Assembly: GCA_015064315.1 (NCBI GenBank)
Contig: SVSL01000010.1
Coordinates: 1 to 37,638 of the forward strand
Source of the DNA: Oscillospiraceae bacterium
GTDB lineage: Bacteria; Bacillota; Clostridia; Oscillospirales; CAG-272
Reading direction: 5' to 3'
DNA length: 37,638 nucleotides
Numbering within the stretch: position 1 is the stretch's first letter; the number at the start of each line of letters is the position of its first letter. The notes under the pieces are model-generated. The model did not search any database and had not been told where the DNA came from. It saw nothing but the letters and a program-made list of their open reading frames with translations. Position numbers and translations under genes: made by a program. Below are positions 15,596-24,845 of this stretch, piece after piece.

Positions 15596-17095
15596 TCACT
15601 TTACGCTTCCGCCGTAAAGAGACACAATATTGTCAAACTCGGATTTCCAGGTTGCGGAATACTGTTGCCAAATGGAGCTCCAGCTGTACTGATCGGGCAT
15701 TTGACAGCAAAAGCGCATCGGCTCAATGGGGAACTTGGAGAAGGAAGCGCCAAAGAGATAGAAGAAATCGAAGGTGATGCTGTCACGCATCAGATCGTAC
15801 ATCTCACCCAATCTTTCATCGGATGCGTAGCGAAGCTTAATGCAAGCATCGTAGTACACGGGATCCACGTGGCGGTAGGACTCGTACGCCATGCATTCGA
15901 TGACCGCAGAGGAATTGTCGTTATCCTTGGCGTTCAAGGGAATGCACCATGCGTCGTGTCGGTTGGTCAAATGGGTGTAATAGCGCTCCTGCTCGGCATT
16001 CTTCTTGGGTGCGGGAACAATTCCGTATCGAATCTCCTGATCCTTCAGAGTCGTATCGGCAAGCGTCACGCTTTCCATATACAGAATGGCTCTCGACGCC
16101 TTGAACAAGTCTCCGCGGTTATCGTCCACACCGTAAAAATCCTGCTGCGAGAACGCCTCCGCCATGCGATCGGTAAACTCAATGATGGAAGGATCACCCG
16201 CCAAGAGGGTCAGATTGCCGTCACCGTCAAATTCAGACCATCTGTAGCCCATGCCGTAAAACCAGCCGTCTACCTGAGGAGAATAACCGGTGGAAGCGCC
16301 GTAAAAGTCGCCGCCATCCTTCTTGCCGTTGGAGTTGCGATCCTCGTAAGTATCCTTGATCATAACCATCATATTGTCAAGGGTCCATTCGTTTGCCGCC
16401 ACCATATCGTAGGGACTTCTCAGATTTTTATCCTCGATGAGATCGTTGTTGAAGAAGATACCGGTCATCTGTCGCATGGTGGCGTAGGCACAGCCCTCTA
16501 CAAGACCGAAAATCGTTTCGTTATAAAGCGCCTCGCCCAGATAAACCGAGGGCCACCAGGGCGCTGTCAGATCGATATACGCGGTATCGTACAGATTTTC
16601 GGCAAGGCCGTTGACCGCCAGCGCATAAGGCACCAGATTGTAGCAAACCAAGGCATCGTAAGCCATGCCCGCGTCACTGGTGGACTTGACCTGCTGGATA
16701 TATTCCTCCTTGTGGTCCCAGTTACCGGGGGAAAAGGACCATTGAAGATCCACTCCAAGAGTCTCCTCTACCGTCATGTTTCGCTTATAAATGGCATTTC
16801 CCACCACGTCATCGGTTTCCTCTGCTCTGTAATGCTGGGCTCCGTCTCCCCATCCGAGGATCTTGAACTCCCCGCCGATCTTAAAATCCTCGGGGATACT
16901 CTCCAGCAAAAGATAGCCCTCTTCATCAGTAGGAGCCCCCTCCGTGGGATCTTCGTTACTCTCCACGGAAGCCTCGGAGGCATCTGTCAATGTCTTGTCG
17001 GCATCTTCGGTAGCGCAAGCGCAGAAAACCGCGCACAGCGTACAAAGTGATAAAAGCAGGCAGAAAAATCTTACTGTCAGTCTGTTATTCTTCAT
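15596..17095 (-). CDS. Extracellular solute-binding lipoprotein 1 of 3
   Basis: Presumed family-1-type binding protein of an ABC importer, tethered outside the membrane. The start at 17095 follows GAGGGAGATCAG and gives a lipoprotein leader (MKNNRLTVRFFCLLLSLCTL) with the likely lipid cysteine at residue 27; the 499-residue length fits. An acidic Thr/Glu-rich linker follows. Aromatic-rich features such as APWWPSVYLGEALYN and MTGIFFNNDLIED suggest a carbohydrate ligand. A DRNSNGKKD loop (about residue 245) looks like a calcium-binding loop. It is closely similar to the two genes upstream. No permease or ATPase gene is adjacent, so it must use one encoded elsewhere. Own promoter (17153-17181) and terminator. 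Confidence 0.88.
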   Translation of the reverse strand: MKNNRLTVRFFCLLLSLCTLCAVFCACATEDADKTLTDASEASVESNEDPTEGAPTDEEGYLLLESIPEDFKIGGEFKILGWGDGAQHYRAEETDDVVGNAIYKRNMTVEETLGVDLQWSFSPGNWDHKEEYIQQVKSTSDAGMAYDALVCYNLVPYALAVNGLAENLYDTAYIDLTAPWWPSVYLGEALYNETIFGLVEGCAYATMRQMTGIFFNNDLIEDKNLRSPYDMVAANEWTLDNMMVMIKDTYEDRNSNGKKDGGDFYGASTGYSPQVDGWFYGMGYRWSEFDGDGNLTLLAGDPSIIEFTDRMAEAFSQQDFYGVDDNRGDLFKASRAILYMESVTLADTTLKDQEIRYGIVPAPKKNAEQERYYTHLTNRHDAWCIPLNAKDNDNSSAVIECMAYESYRHVDPVYYDACIKLRYASDERLGEMYDLMRDSITFDFFYLFGASFSKFPIEPMRFCCQMPDQYSWSSIWQQYSATWKSEFDNIVSLYGGSVK

Positions 17096-17152
17096 CTGAT
17101 CTCCCTCTTTTCCAAATCGTATTAACCGCACGGCTCGCCGTGCCTTACGATC

Positions 17153-17181
17153 ATTATATCACGAACAGGAAGCGGTGTCAA
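17153..17181 (-). promoter_or_regulatory. SigA promoter for solute-binding protein gene 1
   Basis: Perfect TTGACA (17181-17176), 17-nt spacer, TGA then TATAAT (17158-17153) on the minus strand. A small palindrome CACGGCGAGCCGTG lies just downstream in the leader. Confidence 0.9.
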
Positions 17182-17193
17182 TATGATTCTCTT

Positions 17194-17230
17194 CAAAAAA
17201 ACGGAAACGGCTTCAAAAGAAGCCGTTTCC
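17194..17230 (-). terminator. Terminator of solute-binding protein gene 2
   Basis: Perfect 12-bp stem (17230-17219 with 17214-17203), tetraloop, then GTTTTTTT on the minus strand. Confidence 0.9.
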
Positions 17231-17242
17231 GGGGATCATACG

Positions 17243-18742
17243 TCATTTGGTTCCGGTATAAAGCTTTACGATGTTCTCAAATTCACCCGTCCACATATCC
17301 CCGTTCTTCTGCCAAATGGAGCTCCAGCTGTTCTGCTCGGGCTTCTGGCAGCAATCGCGCATGGGCGTGATGGGGAAAACCGAGAAGGTTCCGCCAAAGA
17401 GATAGAAGAAGTCGAAGGTAATGCTGTCACGCATCAGATCGTACATCTCACCCAATCTCTCATCGGGCGCGTAACGAAGCTTGATGCAGGCATCGTAGTA
17501 CACGGGATCTACGTGACGGTAGGACTCGTATGCCATGCATTCGATCACCGCGGAGGAGTTGTCGTTATTCTTGGCGTTCAAGGGAATGCACCACGCGTCA
17601 TGGGTGTTGGAAAGGTGGGTGTAGTAGTGCTGCTGCTCTACGCTTCCCTTGGGAATGGGAACGATGCCGTATTTGATGTCCATGTTCTTCAGGGTGGTAT
17701 CCGCAAGGGTTACGCTGGCAAGATACATCACGGCTCTGGATTCCGTGAACAGATTGCCGTGCTTGGAGTCTACGGCGTAGAAATCCTGCTGCTTGAATGC
17801 CTCCGACATACGGTTGGTAAACTCGATGATGGAGGGATCGCTTGCCAGAAGCTGCAGGTTGCCGTCGCCGTCAAAGTTGGACCATCTGTAGCCCGTTCCG
17901 TAGAACCAGCTGTCGATCTGTGCCGCGTTACCGGTGGAAACGCCGTAGAAATCGCCCACGTCCTTCTTACCGTCGGAATTGCGATCCTCGTATACGCCCT
18001 TGAGCATAGCCATCATATTTTCAAGCGTCCACTCGTTTGCCGCTACCATATCGTAGGGGCTCTTCAGCTTCTTATCCTCGATGAGATCGTTGTTGAAGAA
18101 GATACCGGTCATCTGTCGCAGAGTTGCGTAAGCGCAGCTCTCTACAAGACCAAAGATCGTATCGTTGTAAAGCGCCTCACCCAGATAAACCGAGGGCCAC
18201 CAGGGAGCGGTCAGATCGATGTATTCGGTATCGTACAGGTTTTCAGCCAAGCCCTGAACCGCCAGAACGTAGGGCACAAGGTTGTAGCAAACGGTGGCAT
18301 CGTAAGCCATACCTGCTTCACTGGTCGCCTTGATATGCTGGGCGAAATCGTTCTTGTATTCCCATTTTCCGGGAATAAAGGACCACTGCAGGTCTACGCC
18401 CAAGCGATCTTCCACGTTTATACTGCGCTTATAAATCGCGTTTCCAACCACGTCATCGGTTTCCTCTGCTCTGTAGTGCTGCGCACCGGTTCCCCAACCG
18501 AGGATCGTAAAGGATTCGTTGATCTTGAAATCCTCGGGGATGCTCTCCAGATAAAGATATCCCTCTTCATCGGTAGGAGCGCCCTCTGTAACCGCGTCGC
18601 CTCCCACGGATGCTTCCGTAGAGCCGCTGGTCTCGGTCGCGGTGTCATCATTCTCGGCAGTACATGCGGCAAAGGCTGCGCACACGGTGCAGAGCGCGAG
18701 AAGCAAGCAAAAAAATCTGAGTACAAATTTGCTTTCTTTCAT
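17243..18742 (-). CDS. Extracellular solute-binding lipoprotein 2 of 3
   Basis: Paralogue of the genes at 15596 and 18921, again 499 residues. The ATG at 18742 follows AAAGGAG; the leader ends AAFAAC with the lipid cysteine at residue 27. Conserved blocks shared by all three include ESIPEDFKI or its variant, HYRAEETDDVVGNAIY, VCYNLVPY, APWWPSVYLGEALYN, MTGIFFNNDLIEDK, VAANEWT and ITFDFFYLFGG. The calcium-type loop reads DRNSDGKKD. It is most similar to copy 1 in the C-terminal two thirds (for instance HVDPVYYDACIKLRYA is identical). Own promoter (18796-18824) and terminator. Ligand unknown; sugars or oligosaccharides are the likely class. Confidence 0.88.
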   Translation of the reverse strand: MKESKFVLRFFCLLLALCTVCAAFAACTAENDDTATETSGSTEASVGGDAVTEGAPTDEEGYLYLESIPEDFKINESFTILGWGTGAQHYRAEETDDVVGNAIYKRSINVEDRLGVDLQWSFIPGKWEYKNDFAQHIKATSEAGMAYDATVCYNLVPYVLAVQGLAENLYDTEYIDLTAPWWPSVYLGEALYNDTIFGLVESCAYATLRQMTGIFFNNDLIEDKKLKSPYDMVAANEWTLENMMAMLKGVYEDRNSDGKKDVGDFYGVSTGNAAQIDSWFYGTGYRWSNFDGDGNLQLLASDPSIIEFTNRMSEAFKQQDFYAVDSKHGNLFTESRAVMYLASVTLADTTLKNMDIKYGIVPIPKGSVEQQHYYTHLSNTHDAWCIPLNAKNNDNSSAVIECMAYESYRHVDPVYYDACIKLRYAPDERLGEMYDLMRDSITFDFFYLFGGTFSVFPITPMRDCCQKPEQNSWSSIWQKNGDMWTGEFENIVKLYTGTK

Positions 18743-18795
18743 AACAGTTTCTCCTTTTCGTTGCAGATACAAGCACAAAAGTACTTTACTTAATT

Positions 18796-18824
18796 ATCAT
18801 ATCACAATAAAAGAAAAAAGTCAA
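18796..18824 (-). promoter_or_regulatory. SigA promoter for solute-binding protein gene 2
   Basis: TTGACT (18824-18819), 17-nt spacer, TGA then TATGAT (18801-18796) on the minus strand. Confidence 0.85.
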
Positions 18825-18856
18825 CACCGTTTTGCTTCAAAAAACGAAAATTATTC

Positions 18857-18897
18857 AAAAAAACGCTTGGGGCTCTGCGTGATCACAGAGCCCCAAG
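18857..18897 (-). terminator. Terminator of solute-binding protein gene 3
   Basis: Perfect 12-bp GC-rich stem (18897-18886 with 18877-18866), then CGTTTTTTT on the minus strand. Confidence 0.9.
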
Positions 18898-18920
18898 TTA
18901 TTCTCTTTTGGAAAAATCCG

Positions 18921-20423
18921 TTACTTGATACTGCCGCCGTAAAGGGTGACAATGTTGTCAAACTCGGCTTCCCAGGATCCGGAATTTGCCGACCAAACCG
19001 AGCTCCAGCTATTGCTCTCGGGCTTGCGGCAGCAATCGCGCAGAGGTGCCAGAGGAGACACCGAGAAGGAGCCCGCAAAGAGATAGAAGAAATCAAAGGT
19101 GATACTGTCACGGATGAGATCGTACATTTCGCCAAGCTTTTCATCGGTTGCATAACGAATCTTCAAATTGGTTTCATAGTACACGGGATCCACCTTGCGG
19201 TAGGACTCGGAAGCCATACACTCAATGACGGCAGAGGAATTCGACATACTCTCAACGTTCACGGGAACACACCATGCGTCGTGAGTGTTGGAAAGGTGGG
19301 TATAATAACGGTCCTGCTCGGCGCTTCCCTTGGGATTGGGAACGATACCGTAGTTCATATCCAGCTTTTTCAGATAAGAGTCTGCCAAAACCACGCTGGT
19401 CATATACATAATCGCTCTTTCATCGGTAAACATCTGAGCGTGCTTGGAGTCAACGGGATAGAAATCCTGCTGCTTGAAGGCTTCGGAAAGACGGTTGGTG
19501 TACTCGATGATCTCGGGATCGTCAGCCAGAAGCTCCAGATTGCCGTCACCGTCAAACGCCGAAAATCTGTAGCCCATGCCGTAGAACCAGCTGTCGATCT
19601 TGGGGGTCGTACCCGTGGTAATGCCGTAGAAGTCATTGGCATCCTTGGTGCCGTTGGAGTTGCGGTCCTCGTAGGTGTCCTTGAGCATTGCCATCATGTT
19701 GTCAAAGGTCCACTCGTTTGCCGCCACCATATCGTAGGGGCTCTTCAGATTCTTATCCTCGATGAGATCGTTGTTGAAGAAAACGCCCGTCATCTGACGC
19801 AGAGTACCAAAGGCACAACTTTCAACAAGACCGTAAATGGTATCGTTATAGAGTGCTTCACCCATGTAAGCGGCAGGCCACCAGGGTGCGGTCAGATCGA
19901 TGTAATCGGTTCCGTACAGATTCTCCACCAAGCCCTTGACTGCCAGAACGTAGGGAACCAGATTGTAGCAGATGGCAGCATCGTAAGCCATACCCGCGTC
20001 ACTGGTTGCGGCGATCTGCTGGGAATATTTATTGCGATCGTCCCAGTCTCCGTCCACAAAGCTCCAATCGAGCTCTATGTCCAAACGCTCCTCAACCGCC
20101 ATGTTGCGCAGGTAAACCGCGTTTCCGACCACGTCGGAGCCAAGCTCGGCTCTGTAATACTGCGCTTGGCTTTCCTTCCAACCGAGAATGGAAAACTTCT
20201 CATTGATCTTGAGATCCTCCGGGATGCTGTCCAAGAGGAACCCGTCTTCATCGGTAAGGACGGCTTCGGTAACCACATCGTCTCCGCCGCTCGCTTCACC
20301 GCTCACGGCATCGGTGCCGGTGCCGTTTTCATCCTCTGCCGTGCAGGATGCCAGCATAGCGCCCATCATGCAAAGCGTCATCAGAAGACAGAGCACGCGA
20401 ATCAAAAGATTTCTGTTCTTCAT
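18921..20423 (-). CDS. Extracellular solute-binding lipoprotein 3 of 3
   Basis: Third paralogue, 500 residues, the most diverged: it has AELGSDVVGNAVY and HAQMFTDERAIMYM where copies 1 and 2 agree with each other. The ATG at 20423 is used because AAGGAG is 8 nt upstream; a TTG two codons earlier is not needed. The leader MKNRNLLIRVLCLLMTLCMM ends GAMLASC, a good lipobox. The calcium-type loop is DRNSNGTKD. It lies 146 nt below the ABC exporter operon with its own perfect promoter in between, and has its own terminator. The exporter upstream is not an importer, so no transport partner is visible in the window. Confidence 0.88.
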   Translation of the reverse strand: MKNRNLLIRVLCLLMTLCMMGAMLASCTAEDENGTGTDAVSGEASGGDDVVTEAVLTDEDGFLLDSIPEDLKINEKFSILGWKESQAQYYRAELGSDVVGNAVYLRNMAVEERLDIELDWSFVDGDWDDRNKYSQQIAATSDAGMAYDAAICYNLVPYVLAVKGLVENLYGTDYIDLTAPWWPAAYMGEALYNDTIYGLVESCAFGTLRQMTGVFFNNDLIEDKNLKSPYDMVAANEWTFDNMMAMLKDTYEDRNSNGTKDANDFYGITTGTTPKIDSWFYGMGYRFSAFDGDGNLELLADDPEIIEYTNRLSEAFKQQDFYPVDSKHAQMFTDERAIMYMTSVVLADSYLKKLDMNYGIVPNPKGSAEQDRYYTHLSNTHDAWCVPVNVESMSNSSAVIECMASESYRKVDPVYYETNLKIRYATDEKLGEMYDLIRDSITFDFFYLFAGSFSVSPLAPLRDCCRKPESNSWSSVWSANSGSWEAEFDNIVTLYGGSIK

Positions 20424-20470
20424 AAGCAAATCTCCTTTTTTGGTTTTATTTCAGATAAAGCCTTTAGCTC

Positions 20471-20499
20471 ATTATAGCACGCACGTTTTGAGTTGTCAA
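20471..20499 (-). promoter_or_regulatory. SigA promoter for solute-binding protein gene 3
   Basis: Perfect TTGACA (20499-20494), 17-nt spacer, TGC then TATAAT (20476-20471) on the minus strand (extended -10). Confidence 0.9.
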
Positions 20500-20569
20500 T
20501 ATATTTTTTCAATTTAAAATCAAAAATAACTATTTGAATCCAAGCAATCATGAAGGCGGAACACTTGTA

Positions 20570-22444
20570 TCAGGTAGCAATTCCCGCAAACTGATTGCTG
20601 TAAAGGGTTGCGTACTCGCCACCCATGGCAAGGAGGGTATCGTGATCTCCCGCCTCGGCAACCACGCCGTCCTTGATGACCACGATCACGTCGGCATCAC
20701 GGATGGTGGAAAGTCGGTGGGCGATGATCAAGGAGGTGCGGTTCTTCATCAGTGCCACCAATGCCTCCTGAATGTGCATCTCGGTACGGGTATCCACGTT
20801 GGAGGTGGCTTCGTCGAGGATCAGGATCTTGGGATCTGCCAGCACGGCTCTCGCGATGGCAAGGAGCTGTCTTTGTCCCTGGGAAAGATTGGATCCCGAT
20901 TCCGCCAGCACCGTATCGTAGCCATCGGGCAGACGGTCGATGAAGCGGTCGGCTCTCGCGGTTGCCGCCGAGGCACGCATTGCCTCATCCGACGCCTCGG
21001 CGTGTCCGTACTTGATATTGTTGCGGATGGTATCCGAAAACAGAACCGTATCCTGAAGCACAATGGCGATAAAGCTGCGCAGATCCTTCTTGGGGATCTC
21101 GGTAACGTTCACGCCGTCCACGGTGATCTCACCGCCGTCCAGCTCGTAAAAACGGGTCAGGAGATTGACCACGGTGGTCTTTCCCGAGCCGGTTGCGCCT
21201 ACAATGGCGATCTTCTGTCCCGGCTTGACCGAAAGATTCAATCCCTTGAGCACGGGATGACCGGGAACGTAGCCGAACTGAACGTTCTTGAATTCGATAT
21301 GTCCGGTGATCTCCTCGGGCTTGGTGGCTTTTTTGCCCTCATCGATCTCGTCGGCTTGATCCATGATCTCAAAAATGCGTTCCGCTCCCGCCAAAGCCGT
21401 GAGAATGCTGGAATACTGGTTTGCGATCTGATTGATGGGATGGGTGAATTTTTTGGAGTACTGCAGCATTGCCTGAATGCTGCCGATGGTCACGCCGCCT
21501 CGACCGCGCAAAACCATCCAGCCGCCGGTTGCGGCAACCAGTACGTATTGCAGGTTGCCGATGAAGTTCATAATGGGTCCCATAATCGAGCCCCACACCC
21601 TTGCCTTGACGGCACAGCGACGGAGCTCTCCCGAAACTCTGCCGAATTTTTCCACCGATTCCTCTTCCTTGCCGTAAGCGACCACGGTCTTATAGGAGGT
21701 CACGGTCTCCTCCACCTGTCCGTTGAGCTGCCCCAAAAGTCTTTGACGCTGTACGAAATACCTGCGCATAAACTTGCCGAGCTTGGAGGAAACGGTGATG
21801 GAAACGGGAATGGTCACAAGGGCGATGAGCGTCATGATGGGGCTGTAATAAACCATCATGCAAAGAGCGCCGATCAGAGTCAGCACGCAGGAAAAGAGGG
21901 TGGTGACCGATTGGGAAATGGCGTTGGAGACGTTCTCCACGTCGTTGGTCATACGCGACATGATGTCGCCGTGCCGGTGAGAGTCGGTGTACCCTATGGG
22001 AAGGCGAGAGATCTTGGCAAACAGATCGTTTCGCATGGTGCGTACCGTGCTCTGCGACAGCTTTGCCGAAAGCACGCCCTGAAAATAAGAAAGCACCGCA
22101 CTGCATACAAAGATGATTGCCATGAGGCTCAGATATCCCTTCATGGTGTCAAAATCAATGTGCAGCTTTTGTGTGGCCTCGTCCATCTCAATGGTATCGA
22201 TCGCCTTTGCCTGGAAGAAGGGACCCAACAGATCGGCACAGGTCACCGCCAGCATAATGACGATGAGCGTACCGAGGATCACACCGTTTCTTCCAATGTA
22301 ACGCAACAGACGCAGGAGCGTCTTTTTGGTGTTCTTGGGCTTCTCGGCGTTCATGCGTCCCGCCATGGGGCCGCCGCCGCGTCGGGGACCGAGAGGAATC
22401 ACGGGCATATCGGTCTTGGGTGCGGGTCTTTGTTGATTGTTCAT
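20570..22444 (-). CDS. ABC exporter half-transporter, canonical-ATPase subunit
   Basis: Six-helix membrane domain plus ATP-binding domain, pairing with the product of the preceding gene as a heterodimeric multidrug/lipid-type exporter (BmrCD/LmrCD/YheHI group). Residues 1-35 are a proline/glycine-rich cytoplasmic extension. The ATPase shows Walker A GATGSGKT, Q-loop VLQDTVLF, a non-canonical signature LSQGQRQ, Walker B ILILDEATS with catalytic glutamate, and H-loop IAHRLST. The ATG shares one base with the upstream stop (TGATG), so translation is coupled. The length of 624 residues is normal. Substrate unknown; MarR control suggests toxic compounds. I see no terminator before the next gene. 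Confidence 0.93.
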   Translation of the reverse strand: MNNQQRPAPKTDMPVIPLGPRRGGGPMAGRMNAEKPKNTKKTLLRLLRYIGRNGVILGTLIVIMLAVTCADLLGPFFQAKAIDTIEMDEATQKLHIDFDTMKGYLSLMAIIFVCSAVLSYFQGVLSAKLSQSTVRTMRNDLFAKISRLPIGYTDSHRHGDIMSRMTNDVENVSNAISQSVTTLFSCVLTLIGALCMMVYYSPIMTLIALVTIPVSITVSSKLGKFMRRYFVQRQRLLGQLNGQVEETVTSYKTVVAYGKEEESVEKFGRVSGELRRCAVKARVWGSIMGPIMNFIGNLQYVLVAATGGWMVLRGRGGVTIGSIQAMLQYSKKFTHPINQIANQYSSILTALAGAERIFEIMDQADEIDEGKKATKPEEITGHIEFKNVQFGYVPGHPVLKGLNLSVKPGQKIAIVGATGSGKTTVVNLLTRFYELDGGEITVDGVNVTEIPKKDLRSFIAIVLQDTVLFSDTIRNNIKYGHAEASDEAMRASAATARADRFIDRLPDGYDTVLAESGSNLSQGQRQLLAIARAVLADPKILILDEATSNVDTRTEMHIQEALVALMKNRTSLIIAHRLSTIRDADVIVVIKDGVVAEAGDHDTLLAMGGEYATLYSNQFAGIAT

Positions 22445-24261
22445 CAGCCCTGTCCTCCTTCCTCGATCTGCTTCATCTGTGAGCGGTAAATATCCCGATA
22501 GGTCTCACTGGTCTTCATCAGCTCGTCGTGGGTACCCAGATCGCGAACGGTTCCGTTCTCCAGCACCGCAATGCGATCTGCCCCTCTGACGCTGGCAATG
22601 CGCTGGGCAATGAGGATCACGGTGGTATCCTTGAGATTCTCGCGCAATGCCTTTTGCAGTTTTGCCTCGGTGGCAAGGTCCAGCGCAGAGGTTGCATCGT
22701 CAAGGATCAGAATCTCGGGCTTTCTCGCCAATGCGCGGGCAATGGAAAGCCTTTGCTTCTGTCCGCCCGAAAGCGACGCGCCCTTCTCGGCAACAAAGGT
22801 TTCGTAGCCGTCTCCAAAGCGATTGATAAAGGAATCCGCCTGCGCAATGCCTGCGGCGTGACGGATCGCTTCCTCGTCCGCGTTTTCGTCCCCCCAGCGG
22901 ATATTGTTGGCTATGGTATCCGAGAAGAGCTCGCTTTTTTGCATCACGTATCCCATTTTTCTTCGCAAAGCCTTCAGGTCATAGTCGGAGACGGGAACGC
23001 CGTCCACCAGCACCCTGCCCTCGGTAGCATCGTAAAATCTCGGAATGAGGTTGACCAGAGAGGTCTTTCCGCAGCCCGTGGCACCGATGATGGCAAAAAG
23101 CTCACCGCGCTTGATCTCCAGATTGATATGGTGCAGAACCGGCGCGCCCGCCGTTCCGGGATAACGGAAGGACACGTTCTCCATGGCGACCGCCACGGGA
23201 GCCTCCGCGCTCACTGCAACGCTTCCGCCTTGGATAACGGGCTTGGTATCCAGCACCTCCACCACGCGCTTGCTTGATGCCGCCGCGCGGGAGACCGACT
23301 GGAACATCATGGTGACCATCATAATCGACATGACCACCTGCGTTACGTAGGTAATGCCCGCCATAATGGTACCCGTGGTCATTCCCGTAGCCTCCACGGA
23401 ATTGAGACGCACGCCGCCGATATAGATCAGGGCAATGACCGCGCCGTTTTGCACCACGTGAAGCATGGGGGTGACGATCGCCATCAGCTTCAGCACCCGA
23501 TAGTTGATGGAGCAAAGCTCGCCGTTGGACTCGGAAAAGCGGTTGTACTCATACTCCTCCGAGACGTACGCCTTGACAACGCGCGCGCCGCTGACGTTCT
23601 CCTGCACCACCGAGTTGACCCGATCCAGCTTGGTCTGGATCTTGGAATACATGGGAATGGCGCGGGAAAGCACCACGATCAGCGTTACCAGAAGGATGGG
23701 AAGCGAGCAAAGCAGAATGACGCCAAAGCGCACCTCCAGAAGCAGCAGCATCACCGTGCCGCCCAAAAAGAACATGGGGGAGCGCACAAACATACGGAGC
23801 ATCATCTCAATGAACTCCACGATCATGGAAACGTCGTTGGTCATTCGGGTTACCAAAGAGCCCGTGGTAAAGCGGTCGGTCTGCTCTACCGAGAGCGACA
23901 TGACCTGACGGTAGGCGTCACGGCGGAGATCGTTTCCAAAGCTTTGCGCCGCGTGGGCGGCGGTATAGGCACAGAAGGTTCCGAAAAATCCGCCGATGAG
24001 GGTGATCACCAGCATGAGAATGCCAAAGGTGAGGATCACCTGAAATTGGGTGTAGTCGCTTCCGAAGAAGAAGGACATAATAGAGGACGCCAGCGGCGAA
24101 TCTCCTATGCGGGAAAGCCCGTTTTCCTCAATTCCGTAGTCCACAATGAAGGACATAAGAAAGGGGAGGCAGAGATCCGCAAGCACCTCGCCCATCATCA
24201 ACAGGGGCGATACCGTGGCGGAAAGCCAGTAGGGCTTGAGATATTTGAACAGTTTTTTCAA
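22444..24261 (-). CDS. ABC exporter half-transporter, degenerate-ATPase subunit
   Basis: Partner subunit, 605 residues: membrane domain with six helices (first ones at about 15-40 and 70-100), then the ATPase. Walker A is GATGCGKT and the signature LSGGQKQ is canonical, but Walker B reads ILILDDATS (aspartate in place of the catalytic glutamate) and the H-loop histidine is replaced: IAQRIAS. This is the pattern of the degenerate site in heterodimeric exporters. The start codon is TTG (24261) with AAAGGA upstream; no ATG fits the conserved N-terminus MKKLFKYLKPYW. It lies 60 nt below the marR gene in one operon. Confidence 0.92.
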   Translation of the reverse strand: MKKLFKYLKPYWLSATVSPLLMMGEVLADLCLPFLMSFIVDYGIEENGLSRIGDSPLASSIMSFFFGSDYTQFQVILTFGILMLVITLIGGFFGTFCAYTAAHAAQSFGNDLRRDAYRQVMSLSVEQTDRFTTGSLVTRMTNDVSMIVEFIEMMLRMFVRSPMFFLGGTVMLLLLEVRFGVILLCSLPILLVTLIVVLSRAIPMYSKIQTKLDRVNSVVQENVSGARVVKAYVSEEYEYNRFSESNGELCSINYRVLKLMAIVTPMLHVVQNGAVIALIYIGGVRLNSVEATGMTTGTIMAGITYVTQVVMSIMMVTMMFQSVSRAAASSKRVVEVLDTKPVIQGGSVAVSAEAPVAVAMENVSFRYPGTAGAPVLHHINLEIKRGELFAIIGATGCGKTSLVNLIPRFYDATEGRVLVDGVPVSDYDLKALRRKMGYVMQKSELFSDTIANNIRWGDENADEEAIRHAAGIAQADSFINRFGDGYETFVAEKGASLSGGQKQRLSIARALARKPEILILDDATSALDLATEAKLQKALRENLKDTTVILIAQRIASVRGADRIAVLENGTVRDLGTHDELMKTSETYRDIYRSQMKQIEEGGQG

Positions 24262-24321
24262 AACAGAGGTTCCTTTCCGATTTTACGAAATCACGTTTTT
24301 TCCTGAAAATGGCAGGCGTGG

Positions 24322-24807
24322 TTAAGAATTGTTTTTGAGGTCATCGGGCAAAATATTGTCACGCATTCGTTCCAGCATTTGACGCAGCATTTCAATTTCC
24401 TTTTCATCAAAGCCGCGCATCAGCTCGTTGTCGATCTCCACCAGATGCGCCTTGATCTCCCGATTGTGCGCCTTTCCCTTCTCGGTCAGATACACACATA
24501 CGGCGCGCAGATCATTTTCGTTTTGTCTGCGCTCCACAAGTCCCTCCTCCTCCATGCGCCGCAGGGTCACACTGACGGTGGGGGCTTTCAGATGAGTCTG
24601 CCGAACCAACTCCAGCTGACTGCAGCCATCCCCGTGGATCAGGGCTCGCATGATGAGTCTGGCGCTGTCCTGCGACATCACGCCCTCCAGATCGTGCATC
24701 CGCATTCGTGCCCCAAACAAGCGCGCGATCTCGTTCACCAGCATGGGAGGCGTGGGCTTAGGACACCTTCGCCGCATGACGGGAGGAAGTAATTCTTCGG
24801 TTTTCAT
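24322..24807 (-). CDS. MarR-family transcriptional regulator
   Basis: Winged-helix repressor, 161 residues. The helix-turn-helix is visible as CSQLELVRQTHLKAPTVSVTLRRMEEEGLVER (about residues 62-94), with the wing RRQNENDLRAVCVYLTEKG after it; flanking helices form the dimer interface. The first gene of the operon with the ABC exporter, the usual context in which a MarR protein represses its own operon until a ligand binds. A palindrome over the predicted transcription start (24846-24859) is a good candidate operator. AAAAGGAG and AAAAAGG precede the ATG. Confidence 0.93.
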   Translation of the reverse strand: MKTEELLPPVMRRRCPKPTPPMLVNEIARLFGARMRMHDLEGVMSQDSARLIMRALIHGDGCSQLELVRQTHLKAPTVSVTLRRMEEEGLVERRQNENDLRAVCVYLTEKGKAHNREIKAHLVEIDNELMRGFDEKEIEMLRQMLERMRDNILPDDLKNNS

Positions 24808-24845
24808 CCTTTTTCAGTCTCCTTTTCTCAAAAATCGTTCATTTA

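Noticed and set aside
13735..15777. 680-codon open frame opposite the acyl-CoA synthetase
   Set aside because: The sense strand carries all ANL motifs, promoter and terminator; the antisense product has no known domain.
17183..20477. Long plus-strand open frames opposite the three solute-binding genes
   Set aside because: They are shadows of paralogues and therefore resemble one another; similarity is not independent evidence of coding.
20534..22489. 651-codon open frame opposite the ABC subunit
   Set aside because: Antisense shadow; the sense strand has complete Walker and signature motifs.
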